64,000 nucleotides of DNA from Candidatus Nitrotoga sp. MKT (GCA_003402345.1 QFXH01000001.1:372001-436000); one strand, 5' to 3'; shown: positions 30,948 to 39,930, counted from the first letter of the stretch. Program-made: numbers and translations. The notes: generated by a model from the sequence alone, not told the origin.

Positions 30948-31110
30948 GCCCCTGAATCTAATTGAAACAGGGGCAAATGTCTTAACTAATGGGAGAGGTT
31001 AAGACTTCACGTTTAAGGAGGGAAAACGTGGCATAGCTTGCGCTATACAGTGTATATAGGCCGGAGTACCATAAAATAGTTCCACTGCAATTTCAGTGGA
31101 ATGATTTTTT
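30948..31110 (+). ncRNA. Putative structured small RNA with GGA-containing hairpin loops
   Basis: Four consecutive hairpins are followed by a terminator. GCCCCTG pairs with CAGGGGC (30948-30974). GTCTTAAC pairs with GTTAAGAC (30979-31005) around the loop TAATGGGAGAG. CACGTTT pairs with AAACGTG (31008-31030) around AAGGAGGGA. ATAGC pairs with GCTAT (31033-31046). TTCCACTG/CAGTGGAA (31080-31101) is followed by six T. Two successive loops exposing GGA resemble CsrA/RsmA-sequestering RNAs, though two sites is few. Alternatively it is a cis-regulatory leader: a 6-codon ORF (ATG at 30935 after GGGAG) overlaps its start. No confident promoter found. Confidence 0.5.
31080..31110 (+). terminator. Rho-independent terminator
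   Basis: A perfect 8-bp stem TTCCACTG/CAGTGGAA with a 6-base loop is followed by TGATTTTTT. It ends the putative small RNA, 69 bp before the next gene. It has no upstream plus-strand protein gene to serve, which is the main reason to suspect an RNA gene. Confidence 0.65.
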
Positions 31111-31178
31111 ATCATACATGCTGACCGAATAAGCACGGTTAGAACTTGTAAGAATTTCAATTTAGGGGAGGTATCTTA

Positions 31179-31475
31179 ATGTCCGTGACTCTGATTAACT
31201 TGTTTGCAGTTCCGAATGGTAAGGAAGATGAATTTGTTAAGCTTTGGGAGGCTATAAAAGCAGATATTACCAAGCAGCCTGGATTCATCAGTGGGAAGTT
31301 TCACAAGAGCCTCAAGCCGGATAGTCGATTCAATTTCATCAACGTGGCTTTGTGGGAAAATGAAGAGATATATTGGAAGGCCTTTGAAAAAAGCGCAGCG
31401 CCTATGAAAGAGAAGTTACAGCAAATGGGTGTGGAAATGATCCCGGCTCTTTATAACGCCATCTTCGAATATTAA
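31179..31475 (+). CDS. Antibiotic biosynthesis monooxygenase (ABM) domain protein
   Basis: A small ferredoxin-like-fold protein of 98 residues: [21 protein letters not shown], then [12 protein letters not shown] and [17 protein letters not shown]. The family includes cofactor-free monooxygenases and heme-degrading enzymes; the substrate here is unknown. AGGGGAGG is placed 9 bp before the ATG. It is 70 bp upstream of gloA on the same strand and may be co-transcribed with it. Confidence 0.85.
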   Translation: MSVTLINLFAVPNGKEDEFVKLWEAIKADITKQPGFISGKFHKSLKPDSRFNFINVALWENEEIYWKAFEKSAAPMKEKLQQMGVEMIPALYNAIFEY

Positions 31476-31545
31476 ATCAAGATATACCACAGTTGCTCTT
31501 TGCTGCTTGCGGCGGGGCGCTTTATTTAATCAGTTGGAGACACCT

Positions 31546-31932
31546 ATGCGAATTCTTCATACCATGCTCAGGGTGGGCAACCTGGATCGTTCAATTGCTT
31601 TTTATACAGAAGTGTTAGGCATGAAATTGCTGCGTCGAAATGATTATCCAGACGGAAAATTCACACTGGCATTTGTTGGTTACCAAGATGAAAAAGACGG
31701 CGCTGTTTTAGAGCTCACTTACAATTGGGGTGTTGAACAATATGACCTGGGAACAGGTTATGGCCATGTTGCCATTGAAGTTGATAATGCTGGCGAGGCA
31801 TGCGAACTCGTCAAGCAAAAAGGGGGAAGCGTCATCAGGGAAGCCGGGCCAATGAAGCACGGTACAACTGTTATTGCCTTCGTATCCGACCCGGACGGAT
31901 ACAAAATCGAATTTATCCAAAAGAAAAGCTAA
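31546..31932 (+). CDS. gloA: Lactoylglutathione lyase (glyoxalase I)
   Basis: Converts the methylglyoxal-glutathione hemithioacetal to S-lactoylglutathione. It has 128 residues with [30 protein letters not shown] at the start (metal ligand His5), YGHVAIEV (second His) and [11 protein letters not shown] (C-terminal Glu ligand). I use the ATG at 31546 with TTGGAG 7 bp upstream; the frame is open 39 bp further back but that part is not conserved. Confidence 0.96.
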   Translation: MRILHTMLRVGNLDRSIAFYTEVLGMKLLRRNDYPDGKFTLAFVGYQDEKDGAVLELTYNWGVEQYDLGTGYGHVAIEVDNAGEACELVKQKGGSVIREAGPMKHGTTVIAFVSDPDGYKIEFIQKKS

Positions 31933-32039
31933 CCCCGCAGAATTTTCAGCCAAGAAAAAATACGTTCTGCATAAATCACATACCCTCAGTTCTGAAGTAA
32001 CAGAATGGGATTTTATTCAATCATTAAGCTAACCGACCC

Positions 32040-34403
32040 ATGCTCCCATCCATTGAACAACGCCTCACAGTAGAAATTGCTGCCAAGCCTGCACAGATTG
32101 CATCAGCCATTGCCTTGTTGGATGAAGGTGCAACCGTTCCTTTCATCGCCCGCTATCGCAAGGAAGCCACTGGTGGACTGGACGACACCCAGTTACGGTT
32201 GCTGGAAGAGCGCTTGCGCTATTTGCGTGAACTGGAAGAACGCCGCGCAACGATCATTACCTCGATTACCGAACAGAACAAGATGACCCCCGTCCTATTG
32301 AATGCAATCACGCATGCCGAGGACAAGACGCATCTGGAAGATCTTTATCTACCCTACAAACCCAAACGGCGCACCAAGGCGCAAATTGCGCTGGAGGCGG
32401 GGCTGGCACCGCTCGCCGATTCATTGCTGGCTAATCCGATGCTGCAACCTGAAGCGGAAGCGGCCCAATATCTAAAACCCCCCTTTACCGTTGAGCAATG
32501 TGATAACCCCGGTGTGCCAGACATCAAGGCGGCACTGGATGGCGCACGCCAAATCCTGTTGGAACGCTTCGCGGAAGATGCCACGTTGCTGCAATCCCTG
32601 CGCGAATATGTACAAGAACATGGGGTCGTGGAATCTAAAGTGGTTGAAGGCAAAGAAGAGCTTGCAGCGAAATATGCCGACTATTTCGATTACTCCGAAT
32701 CGATCAAGACCATCCCTTCGCACCGCACCTTAGCCATATTGCGGGGCCGTCGTGAAGAGATGCTGAATGTGCGATTGCGCCTCGACAGCGAGGCAGACAA
32801 AGCAAATTGGAGTGCGCCGCACAATCCTTGCGAAATCCGTATTGCAAATCGGTTTGGCATTTCTCAGCAACAACGGCCTGCCGATATTTGGCTGATGGAT
32901 ACTGTGCGCTGGACATGGCGCGTGAAAAGTTTTTTGCATTTGGAATCCGAGTTGATGGGCGCATTGCGGGTCCGTGCGGAAACAGAAGCCATCAATGTAT
33001 TCGCACGCAACCTTAAAGATTTGTTGCTGGCTGCCCCAGCAGGCCCTCGCGTCACAATGGGGCTTGATCCGGGGATACGCACCGGGGTCAAGGTGGCGGT
33101 GGTGGATGAGACGGGAAAAGTAGTGGATACCGCAGTTATCTATCCGCATCAGCCGAGAAATGACTGGGATGGTTCCTTGCACACCCTAGCAAAATTAGCC
33201 GAAAAACATCGCGTAGCGGTGATCGCTATCGGCAATGGTACGGCCTCGCGGGAGACAGACAAATTGGCACTGGAGCTAATCAAGCGCCATCCAGAGCTGA
33301 AACTGACCCATGTCGTGGTATCCGAGGCGGGCGCGTCGGTTTATTCGGCATCCGAAATTGCCTCGCGTGAACTGCCTGATATGGATGTATCGCTACGGGG
33401 TGCGGTATCGATCGCCCGACGTTTGCAAGACCCGTTGGCCGAACTGGTAAAGATCGACCCGAAATCGATTGGAGTCGGACAATACCAGCATGATGTCGGC
33501 CAATCCCAATTGGCGCGTTCACTCGATGCCGTCGTTGAAGACTGTGTGAATGCTGTCGGCGTCGATGTAAATACCGCATCCGCCCCTTTACTGGCGCGCG
33601 TTTCCGGATTGAGCGGCAGCGTAGCGCAGGGGATTGTGGCTTACCGGGACAGCAAGGGCATGTTCACCTCCCGTGCCCAATTACGTGAGGTTCCGCGTCT
33701 GGGCGAAAAAACCTTTGAGCAGGCAGCGGGTTTCCTGCGCATCATGGGGGGCGACAATCCGCTCGATGCGTCTGCCGTCCATCCTGAATCCTATCCGCTA
33801 GTGCAACGTATCCTCGCGGAGATCAAGCAGGATATTAAATCCGTCATTGGCAATAGCCAGCTATTGAATTCGCTAAGTCCCGCCAAATATGTGAACGAGC
33901 AATTTGGCCTGCCGACCATTTCCGACATACTGAAAGAACTAGATAAACCGGGGCGCGACCCGCGTCCTGAATTTACCACAGCCACTTTCAGGGAAGGCAT
34001 AGAACAATTGTCTGACTTGAAGCCAGACATGATCCTTGAAGGTATTGTTACCAACGTGGCTGCCTTTGGTGCGTTCGTGGATATTGGCGTGCATCAGGAT
34101 GGCTTGGTACATATTTCCGCCTTGTCGAATAGCTTTGTGAGGGACCCGCATGCGATCGTTAAAACGGGACAAGTGGTAAAGGTGAAAGTGCTGGAAGTGG
34201 ACGAAAAACGTAAGCGCATCGCGCTCACCATGCGTTTAACAGACGTTGTGCCGCAATCAAACGGCAAGCCTGAACAAAGAAACACACAGAGACAGCAGGA
34301 TAGCCTGAACCAAACGAAGAGCGCAGCGGGAGACAAGAAACGAGAGCCTTCAGGAACCGTACCAAACGCTATGGCAGCCGCTTTTTCAAAAATTAAAACG
34401 TAA
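32040..34403 (+). CDS. tex: Tex-family RNA-binding transcriptional accessory protein
   Basis: The product has 787 residues with the Tex domain order: an N-terminal helical region ([26 protein letters not shown]), a YqgF/RNase-H-like domain ([22 protein letters not shown]), a helix-hairpin-helix domain ([15 protein letters not shown]) and a C-terminal S1 domain ([26 protein letters not shown]). A low-complexity Gln/Lys tail follows. It binds nucleic acids and affects transcription. It is complete and standalone. Confidence 0.97.
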   Translation: MLPSIEQRLTVEIAAKPAQIASAIALLDEGATVPFIARYRKEATGGLDDTQLRLLEERLRYLRELEERRATIITSITEQNKMTPVLLNAITHAEDKTHLEDLYLPYKPKRRTKAQIALEAGLAPLADSLLANPMLQPEAEAAQYLKPPFTVEQCDNPGVPDIKAALDGARQILLERFAEDATLLQSLREYVQEHGVVESKVVEGKEELAAKYADYFDYSESIKTIPSHRTLAILRGRREEMLNVRLRLDSEADKANWSAPHNPCEIRIANRFGISQQQRPADIWLMDTVRWTWRVKSFLHLESELMGALRVRAETEAINVFARNLKDLLLAAPAGPRVTMGLDPGIRTGVKVAVVDETGKVVDTAVIYPHQPRNDWDGSLHTLAKLAEKHRVAVIAIGNGTASRETDKLALELIKRHPELKLTHVVVSEAGASVYSASEIASRELPDMDVSLRGAVSIARRLQDPLAELVKIDPKSIGVGQYQHDVGQSQLARSLDAVVEDCVNAVGVDVNTASAPLLARVSGLSGSVAQGIVAYRDSKGMFTSRAQLREVPRLGEKTFEQAAGFLRIMGGDNPLDASAVHPESYPLVQRILAEIKQDIKSVIGNSQLLNSLSPAKYVNEQFGLPTISDILKELDKPGRDPRPEFTTATFREGIEQLSDLKPDMILEGIVTNVAAFGAFVDIGVHQDGLVHISALSNSFVRDPHAIVKTGQVVKVKVLEVDEKRKRIALTMRLTDVVPQSNGKPEQRNTQRQQDSLNQTKSAAGDKKREPSGTVPNAMAAAFSKIKT

Positions 34404-34520
34404 AGTTCCAGTCGAGAATGTAACTAAATTCGTTCTTGTTCGGCAACCGAAATATAATGAACAAAACTTGAATTTAGGAGTGTCGATCGCCATGACTGTT
34501 TAAAAAACAAGGAGTGAAGT

Positions 34521-35525
34521 GTGTTCAAAGATTTAATTGCAAAAATGAACAGACTGAATGGGCAAACCATATCGGTTCCTATCGAATGCGACGAGAAGGG
34601 CTACATAGACAAGCAATGCCCGTCGAAAGAATGTGAATTCCTGTTTAAGGTGCAGAAAGATGATTGGAAAGACATCTTCAAAAATGAAGCTGTTTGGTGT
34701 CCGCTGTGCCGCCATGAAGCATCTGCAAACCAATGGCACTCAATCGCTCAGGTTGAACACGCTAGAAAGCAAACACTTGCGATGGTGAAAGGCGAAATTC
34801 ACAATGCACTTCTGTCTGGCGCCAAAGAATTCAACCATAGACAGCCAAGAAAAAGCTTCATTTCCATGACCATGCAGGTCAAAGGAAGCCCGGTCCAAAC
34901 CGCAATAATCCCGGCCAAGGCGGTCGAAGAGATGCGGTTAGAAATTACCTGCGAAAAATGCAATGCTCGTTTCTCTGTCATCGGAAATGCATTTTTCTGT
35001 CCTGCATGCGGGCACAACTCTGTAACGCAAACATATGCGGACTCATTGAGGAAAATCCAGGTCAAACGCGACAGCCTCGACATCATTCGCCAGGCACTCA
35101 TTATGTCCACAGGCAAGGATGAGGCTGAAGTAACGTGTCGCTCACTACTAGAGACTTGCATTTCTGATGGTGTTGTTGCCTTTCAAAAATTCTGCGAAGG
35201 CTTATATTCCACCTATGGCGAAGCTCCATTCAATGCGTTTCAGAGACTAGAGCAAGGGAGCGCGCTTTGGGAAAAGGCAATTGGTATGAGCTACAGCAGT
35301 TGGCTAGAGCAGACCGAACTTGAAAGGCTAAACATCCTTTACCAGAAACGGCATCTTCTCGCCCACAATGAGGGCATTGTCGATGCTCAGTATATAAAAA
35401 AGTCTGGCGATGCATCTTACAAAGAAGGGCAGCGAATTGTGATCTCAGAAAAAGATATAGGCGAACTTTTAAAACATTTAGACAAGCTCGGCAGCGGGTT
35501 AAAAGCAGCATGCAACAAGGCATAA
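34521..35525 (+). CDS. Zinc-ribbon protein with C-terminal HEPN-like motif
   Basis: The product has 334 residues. Two zinc-ribbon candidates are visible: Cys33/Cys38 with WCPLC at 60-63, and ITCEKC at 144-147 with FFCPACG at 160-163. The C-terminal all-helical half contains YQKRHLLAHNEGIVD, an R-x4-H motif (Arg277, His282) as in HEPN ribonucleases of the RiboL-PSP/Abi-like type, then a GxRIVISEKDI strand typical of those proteins. Start is GTG with GGAG 6 bp upstream. It lies next to a RAYT and a mobile cassette. A defence or RNA-cleaving role is an inference. Confidence 0.65.
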   Translation: MFKDLIAKMNRLNGQTISVPIECDEKGYIDKQCPSKECEFLFKVQKDDWKDIFKNEAVWCPLCRHEASANQWHSIAQVEHARKQTLAMVKGEIHNALLSGAKEFNHRQPRKSFISMTMQVKGSPVQTAIIPAKAVEEMRLEITCEKCNARFSVIGNAFFCPACGHNSVTQTYADSLRKIQVKRDSLDIIRQALIMSTGKDEAEVTCRSLLETCISDGVVAFQKFCEGLYSTYGEAPFNAFQRLEQGSALWEKAIGMSYSSWLEQTELERLNILYQKRHLLAHNEGIVDAQYIKKSGDASYKEGQRIVISEKDIGELLKHLDKLGSGLKAACNKA

Positions 35526-35597
35526 TGAGCGGTTCAACGCGACCGCCAATGCTTTGCATTCCCGCCGGTTAACCTGGGTGTAAAGCCCGTTAGCTAT

Positions 35598-35628
35598 GTA
35601 GGGTGTGCACGTTTTTGTGCCCACGCGG
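35598..35628. repeat. REP palindrome 5' of the RAYT gene
   Basis: The 31-bp sequence starting GTAGGGTGTGCACG and ending GTGCCCACGCGG contains complementary GTGTGCAC/GTGCCCAC-type arms. Its inverted counterpart lies after the RAYT gene at 36195-36256. Such flanking REPs are the expected substrates of the adjacent transposase. Confidence 0.7.
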
Positions 35629-35653
35629 ATTCGTCATTTTGGAGTAGACAGCT

Positions 35654-36169
35654 ATGTCACGTTATCGCCGAGCAACAGCTGCGGGTTCAAGCTATTTCTT
35701 TACGGTGGTCGCTTATCGGCGGCAGTCGATTCTATGTGATGAAGCGATTCGCAACGCATTGCGCGCCTCAATCGAAACGGTGCGTGTGGCGCGTCCTTTC
35801 ATTATTGATGCATGGGTATTATTGCCTGACCATTTACATTGCGTGTGGACATTACCTGACGGTGATGCCGATTTTTCCACCCGTTGGATGATAATCAAGC
35901 GGGCAGTTTCTTTGGCTTGCAGAGAAGATTATCGTCGTGCCGACTGGGTGACTGCATCAAAACTCAAACATCGCGAATCAACTATCTGGCAACGGCGATT
36001 CTGGGAACATCCAATTCGTGATGAAAATGATTTTGCCCACCATGTCGATTACGTTCATTTCAATCCGGTTAAACACGGGCATGGTCAACGTGCGGTTGAT
36101 TGGCCCCATTCGACATTTCACCGCTATGTGCGTGATGGGTCTATGCGCATGACTGGGCTATTGCGATGA
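35654..36169 (+). CDS. REP-associated tyrosine transposase (RAYT)
   Basis: A single-strand transposase of the IS200/IS605-like Y1/HUH type, 171 residues. It shows SSYFFTVVAYRR at the N-terminus, the HUH motif in LPDHLHCVW and the C-terminal pattern FWEHPIRDENDFAHHVDYVHFNPVKHG (with its Tyr) followed by DWPHSTFHRYV. It is intact and flanked by inverted REP sequences, consistent with a domesticated REP-processing enzyme. A 5'-truncated second copy lies at 39489-39837. Confidence 0.93.
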   Translation: MSRYRRATAAGSSYFFTVVAYRRQSILCDEAIRNALRASIETVRVARPFIIDAWVLLPDHLHCVWTLPDGDADFSTRWMIIKRAVSLACREDYRRADWVTASKLKHRESTIWQRRFWEHPIRDENDFAHHVDYVHFNPVKHGHGQRAVDWPHSTFHRYVRDGSMRMTGLLR

Positions 36170-36194
36170 AAAATGCAGTGTTGGATTAACGCTG

Positions 36195-36256
36195 CCCGCG
36201 TGGGCACACCCTCCGGGTGCGGGAACCTCTACGAGGCAAAGACGTGCCCACTCTAC
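36195..36256. repeat. REP pair 3' of the RAYT gene
   Basis: CCCGCGTGGGCAC at the left and GTGCCCACTCTAC at the right bracket a second small stem (CCCTCCGGGTGCGGG and GAACCTCTACGAGG). The inner sequences are complementary to the 5' REP. The same block recurs at 39869-39930 with about 90 percent identity. Confidence 0.7.
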
Positions 36257-36264
36257 TTGACTGA

Positions 36265-36678
36265 TTAGTTATTTTTCATCTGTCGGCCAATAATGCGCAT
36301 CGTACCAATAAAAAAATGTAATGAACGACGAACATCGGGATCGTTTAGGGAGCTGATCAATTGAAACAAACTGGGTGGTTTTTCTAATGCTTCCGTTTGA
36401 GCATTCGCCATACGGACAGCATTACCGGCTGTCCAGCCCAGCGCTAAAATTTCCTCGCCTACTTTAGTGGTTTTTTCTAGTGCCGCTTCATCAAGAAATT
36501 GAATATTGTCCGATATGATTGACAGTAAGTCGATGATATTGTTGAACCGACCGGCTTGTACTAATGGGGCTGTTTTTTCGATTAAGTTCTTAATACCCTC
36601 GATAGTTGCTGGGTTATTAAGGGCCGTATCCGACATAAATTTTTCTTCAATTATATTTAATTGCATTTCTTCAGACAT
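36265..36678 (-). CDS. DUF1641 domain protein
   Basis: The product has 137 residues, mainly helical, with the DUF1641 pattern (IKNLIEKTAPLVQAGRFNNIIDLLS and the C-terminal DPDVRRSLHFFIGTMRIIG). DUF1641 genes often sit beside sulfide:quinone-oxidoreductase-like flavoproteins or formate dehydrogenase genes, as here (17 bp after the SQR-like gene). Its biochemical role is not established. It is the last gene of the cassette. Confidence 0.82.
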   Translation of the reverse strand: MSEEMQLNIIEEKFMSDTALNNPATIEGIKNLIEKTAPLVQAGRFNNIIDLLSIISDNIQFLDEAALEKTTKVGEEILALGWTAGNAVRMANAQTEALEKPPSLFQLISSLNDPDVRRSLHFFIGTMRIIGRQMKNN

Positions 36679-36694
36679 AAGAATTCCCCTTTAA

Positions 36695-37894
36695 TCAAAC
36701 TATCCCACGCGCAACGGCCCAATAAATACCGCGGTTAAACGTTTTACGCATTAACCCCCCGAGCTTGGTAGGTGGTGCGACCTGTACATCACTTTTATAG
36801 TCGTACCAGAGTGGCATGCCGGCTTCCAATCCCATTTGAGCGATTGCTTGAACTTTCCCATCATAAATAGCGGAGGTATAACCGCGACGAATTTCCGAAG
36901 CGATATTTTCCACGACGACAGGTGACTGGTTATGGCAAGTGCCCCCGGCTTTACTAACTGGCAAATCAACGGTATCTCCCATCACATAGACATTATCGGA
37001 GCCGTACATTTTCAAGGTTTCAAAGTCAGTAGGTAACCAGCCTTCATTATTTTGTGCTTCTGATTTTCCTGAATTAATTACGGCATCTACCGCGCGGATA
37101 GGTGGAGTGGCCATTAAAATATCAAATTCTTGGGAGTTGCCTTCCTCCGAATAAGCTATTTTTGCTTCGGGATCAACCTTATCTAAAGTAAAACCACGTT
37201 GATATTTAATGTCTTTACTATCAAAAATGGTAGGCAACACGTCACAGGTTGGTTTCTGTAAAAATAAACAATTACGCAATAATTGAGAGACCGTAGGATA
37301 GCTATAAATAATCTCTACACGGTCTCGCACATTTCGTTTACGTAAATATTCATCAAGCATTAACGTGGTTTCGATAGGAGCAATGCCACATTGATGAGGT
37401 ACATTAGGGGTTTTGGGGAAATTGACTGTTATAAATATACGGCCCTCTTCGATGGTGCGTAATTTTTGAGCAAGTTGTTGCGCCGCTTTAGTCTGATAAA
37501 AATGGTCACCTGCCTCCTTCAAGCCTTCAATGCGTTCTGGCGCGGGAACACAGCCTGTTGAAATAACAAGATACTCATAATCGTATCGTTTGCCACTTTC
37601 ACAGAGGACGCGATTTTGCTTAAATTCAAAGCTTTCAACACCATCAACATGAAAAATAATTTCAGGGCGTAATAATGAACGTTGTTTGCGGACTAATTCA
37701 TGAGGATGATAAGCATTAAAAGCCACATACATATTGGCTGGCTTGTAAATATGGTTGGGGGAATTTGAGAGCATCATAATCTCAATTTCACCATTTAGAA
37801 TTTCAGGATAAAGCTTAGCGACTAAGTTGTTAGCGGTCATCGTGCCGCCAATCCCGCCACCAACAACGATAATTCGTTTTGCTGTGCTAGTCAT
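36695..37894 (-). CDS. Sulfide:quinone oxidoreductase-like FAD protein
   Basis: The product has 399 residues with the N-terminal FAD dinucleotide motif VVGGGIGGTMTANNL, LVISTGCVPAPE, QCGIAPIETTLML and the second FAD contact VYVMGDTVDLPVSKAGGTCHNQ. Cys115, Cys169 and Cys320 sit where SQR proteins have their redox or substrate cysteines, so oxidation of sulfide to quinone is likely, but the SQR subtype is not certain. No membrane helix is seen; attachment would be peripheral. It is flanked by a ferredoxin (upstream) and DUF1641 (downstream) in one transcription unit. Confidence 0.85.
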   Translation of the reverse strand: MTSTAKRIIVVGGGIGGTMTANNLVAKLYPEILNGEIEIMMLSNSPNHIYKPANMYVAFNAYHPHELVRKQRSLLRPEIIFHVDGVESFEFKQNRVLCESGKRYDYEYLVISTGCVPAPERIEGLKEAGDHFYQTKAAQQLAQKLRTIEEGRIFITVNFPKTPNVPHQCGIAPIETTLMLDEYLRKRNVRDRVEIIYSYPTVSQLLRNCLFLQKPTCDVLPTIFDSKDIKYQRGFTLDKVDPEAKIAYSEEGNSQEFDILMATPPIRAVDAVINSGKSEAQNNEGWLPTDFETLKMYGSDNVYVMGDTVDLPVSKAGGTCHNQSPVVVENIASEIRRGYTSAIYDGKVQAIAQMGLEAGMPLWYDYKSDVQVAPPTKLGGLMRKTFNRGIYWAVARGIV

Positions 37895-37994
37895 AATAAC
37901 TCCTTTAATAGGTTATCAATTAAAGAGTCAACTCTCAGAAGCTTATTAATCATAAAGATACAGAGCTAAGTACAAGAAGACTCATTTTAATTAA

Positions 37995-38174
37995 TCAATC
38001 GATACATTTAAGTGCGCCAGAAGGACATTGATTTACTGCTTTCACGACTTCATCGTAAACCGCTTTATCAGGCTCGATAACAAATTGCCCGTCTAAAATT
38101 TTAAATACCTCGGGCATTGATTTAACACAGTTGCCAGAATGAGAGCATCTTTGTTTATCCCATTGTATTTTCAT
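37995..38174 (-). CDS. Small divergent [4Fe-4S] ferredoxin (Fer4_19-like)
   Basis: A 59-residue protein beginning MKIQWDKQRCSHSGNCVKSM and ending NQCPSGALKCID. Cys10 and Cys16 together with Cys50 and Cys57 could ligate one [4Fe-4S] cluster, as in the divergent mono-cluster Fer4_19 family. GAGGT lies 8 bp before the ATG. It sits between the DUF4242 and SQR-like genes and is a plausible electron partner of that flavoprotein. Confidence 0.85.
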   Translation of the reverse strand: MKIQWDKQRCSHSGNCVKSMPEVFKILDGQFVIEPDKAVYDEVVKAVNQCPSGALKCID

Positions 38175-38179
38175 GATTT

Positions 38180-38476
38180 TTAACCTCTGTCATGTTCAGC
38201 TGTTGTTGGATTAATCATGGTTGTTACTTCAGCAATAGAATTTGCCGGAAATCCACCACGTTCTGCATGTGTTTTAATGCTTTGTTTATCGGGGGCAATA
38301 TAAATGCAATAGATTTTGTCGTCTGTTACATAGCTTTCCACCCACTGAATTTGCGGCCCCATTTCATTCAAAATACAGCAGGATTTTTGTGATATTTGTT
38401 GCAACTCTGCTGCGGCTAATTGGCCTGCGTTAGGAATTTCTCGTTCAATAATATATTTAGGCAAATTGTCTCCCAT
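38180..38476 (-). CDS. DUF4242 (SCO4226-type) small protein
   Basis: The product has 98 residues with a ferredoxin-like fold pattern: YIIEREIPNAGQLAAAELQQIS, IQWVESYVTDDKIYCIYIAPDKQSIKTHAERGGFPANSIAEV. The family includes the nickel-binding SCO4226 of Streptomyces; metal binding here is not shown. It is the first gene of the leftward cassette. A palindrome ATGACCAGTCAT lies only 9 bp upstream of the start codon. Confidence 0.82.
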   Translation of the reverse strand: MGDNLPKYIIEREIPNAGQLAAAELQQISQKSCCILNEMGPQIQWVESYVTDDKIYCIYIAPDKQSIKTHAERGGFPANSIAEVTTMINPTTAEHDRG

Positions 38477-38842
38477 GTTGTTATATGACCAGTCATCTTT
38501 TACTGGTTGTTAAAAAAACGATATAGACCATCATGGCTATATCGCTTTGAAAGCTTTAGTTAAACAGTTTCTTAAATAATTAATACCTATGTCTATGGTG
38601 GAATTTCCACTGATCATTCAGCAGCTTTCCAGGCTGTAACGCCGCCATTAAAGATTTAACATTTAATACATCTATTTCATATATTTACGATTTCGCTTGT
38701 TGAATAAAATTCATTAAAGTTTTTTCTGCACTCATATCAAAATCCATGGTTAATATATGTCGCTCGGTCTTGTGGTTAGTCGTAAAAAAGACCCAAAAAT
38801 CGGCAGTTATATCGTCCCGCCTTGTTTCTAATTTACAGTCAA
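38477..38842 (-). other. 366-bp gap with a decayed rhodanese-like ORF
   Basis: Besides the operator and cassette promoter, a minus-strand frame from an ATG at 38747 reads MSAEKTLMNFIQQAKS, then a stop, then EIDVLNVKSLMAALQPGKLLN, ending near 38590. The first part resembles the N-terminus of single-domain rhodaneses that accompany SQR genes. Without the catalytic Cys segment it would be non-functional. The assignment is weak. Confidence 0.3.
38485..38496. promoter_or_regulatory. Candidate TetR operator before the SQR cassette
   Basis: ATGACCAGTCAT is an imperfect dyad centred 14 bp upstream of the DUF4242 start. It resembles ACGACCGGTCAT found upstream of the TetR gene (39447-39458): ten of twelve bases match. 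A shared operator in front of regulator and target is the usual TetR arrangement. It also overlaps a hairpin ACCAGT/ACTGGT, so an RNA role is possible. Confidence 0.5.
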
Positions 38843-39430
38843 CTAGGCAACAAAATAATCATTCAGCAACGTATCGCAAAACTCTTGCAAAGGTTGCACG
38901 GACTGTTCAATTTTCATCCTTAATAACGCGCCTTGCCAGTTATTTACCAATAAGTTAGCCATAATTTCGGCACTCTTATCAGTGCGCACCGTACCTTCTT
39001 TTTGTGCTTGCAGTAATGCCTTATATTGCAACAATTTATAGCGTTCAACAGCAGACTTTAGCGCTTGATTACACAGCTCACTGGTATCACCAATTTCACC
39101 CATCAGGTTGCCTAATAAACATCCCCCCTTGTATCCATTATTTTCCACTTCAACAATAAGTTCTGCATAGTAATTTTTTAAAGCAGTGAGTGGGTCGACT
39201 TGTGAGTGTTGTAAGTGCCTCGTTAATAGCTCAATAAACGGTTCGATATAATGGCTAATGGCTTCAGCAGCAAAATTTTCTTTACTATCAAAGTAGCTAT
39301 AAAAAGAACCTTTAGGTATATGTACGGCGTTTACAATTTCATTAATACCTGTTGCATGGTAGCCCTGGTTCATCAATAGATAGACACCTTGGTCGAGCAG
39401 TTGTGTGCGTTTAGATAATTTGTTAATCAT
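38843..39430 (-). CDS. TetR/AcrR-family transcriptional regulator
   Basis: The product has 195 residues. The N-terminal helix-turn-helix is typical (LLDQGVYLLMNQGYHATGINEIVNAVHIPKGSFYSYFDSKENFAAEAI). The C-terminal domain contains GGCLLGNLMGE, a motif of the TetR subgroup that regulates oxidoreductase or cysteine-sensing operons. It is encoded in the same direction as the SQR cassette but lies upstream with a 366-bp gap, so it probably has its own promoter. A palindrome 17 bp upstream suggests autorepression. Confidence 0.93.
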   Translation of the reverse strand: MINKLSKRTQLLDQGVYLLMNQGYHATGINEIVNAVHIPKGSFYSYFDSKENFAAEAISHYIEPFIELLTRHLQHSQVDPLTALKNYYAELIVEVENNGYKGGCLLGNLMGEIGDTSELCNQALKSAVERYKLLQYKALLQAQKEGTVRTDKSAEIMANLLVNNWQGALLRMKIEQSVQPLQEFCDTLLNDYFVA

Positions 39431-39446
39431 AATTGTTACAAAGAAT

Positions 39447-39458
39447 ACGACCGGTCAT
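39447..39458. promoter_or_regulatory. Candidate TetR autoregulatory operator
   Basis: ACGACCGGTCAT, with the perfect core GACCGGTC and near-symmetric flanks (ATA/TAT further out), lies 17-28 bp upstream of the TetR start codon. It matches the dyad in front of the DUF4242 gene. Confidence 0.55.
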
Positions 39459-39488
39459 ATATTTTGTCAAGCCCGGTAGTTTAGATTG

Positions 39489-39837
39489 TTGCCTGACCAT
39501 TTGCTTTGCGTGTGGACATTGCCTGACGGTGATGCCGATTTTTCTACCCGTTGGATGATAATCAAGCGGGCGGTTTCTTTGACCCGCAGAGAAAATTATC
39601 GTCGTGCCGATTGGGTGACTGCATCAAAACTCAAACATCGCTAATAGGCTATCTGGCAACGGCGATTTTGGGAACATCAAATCCGTGATGAAAATGATTT
39701 TGCCCGCCATGTCGATTACATCCATTTCAACCCGGTTAAACACGGGCATGGTCAACGTGCGGTTGATTGGCCCCATTCAACATTTCACCGCTATGTGCGT
39801 GATGGGGCATGTGCGCATGACTGGGCTGTTGCGATGA
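39489..39837 (+). pseudogene. 5'-truncated, decayed second RAYT copy
   Basis: The segment begins abruptly at LPDHLLCVWTLPDGDADFST, the HUH region of the RAYT at 35654, and is about 90 percent identical to it at DNA level through the stop. It lacks the first third, has adjacent stops at about 39643 (TAATAG) and a one-base shift near 39808. It is in the same orientation as the intact copy. Confidence 0.92.
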
Positions 39838-39868
39838 AAAATGCAGTGTTGGGGTATGATTGACGCTG

Positions 39869-39930
39869 CCCGCGTGGGCACACCCTCCGGGTGCGAGAAC
39901 CTCTACGAGACAAAGACGTGTCTACCCTAC
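39869..39930. repeat. Second REP block following the RAYT remnant
   Basis: Near-copy of the REP block at 36195-36256: the same CCCGCGTGGGCACACC left arm and CTACGAG inner stem, ending CTACCCTAC. Together with the RAYT remnant it makes a direct repeat of about 440 bp that flanks the SQR cassette. Confidence 0.75.
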
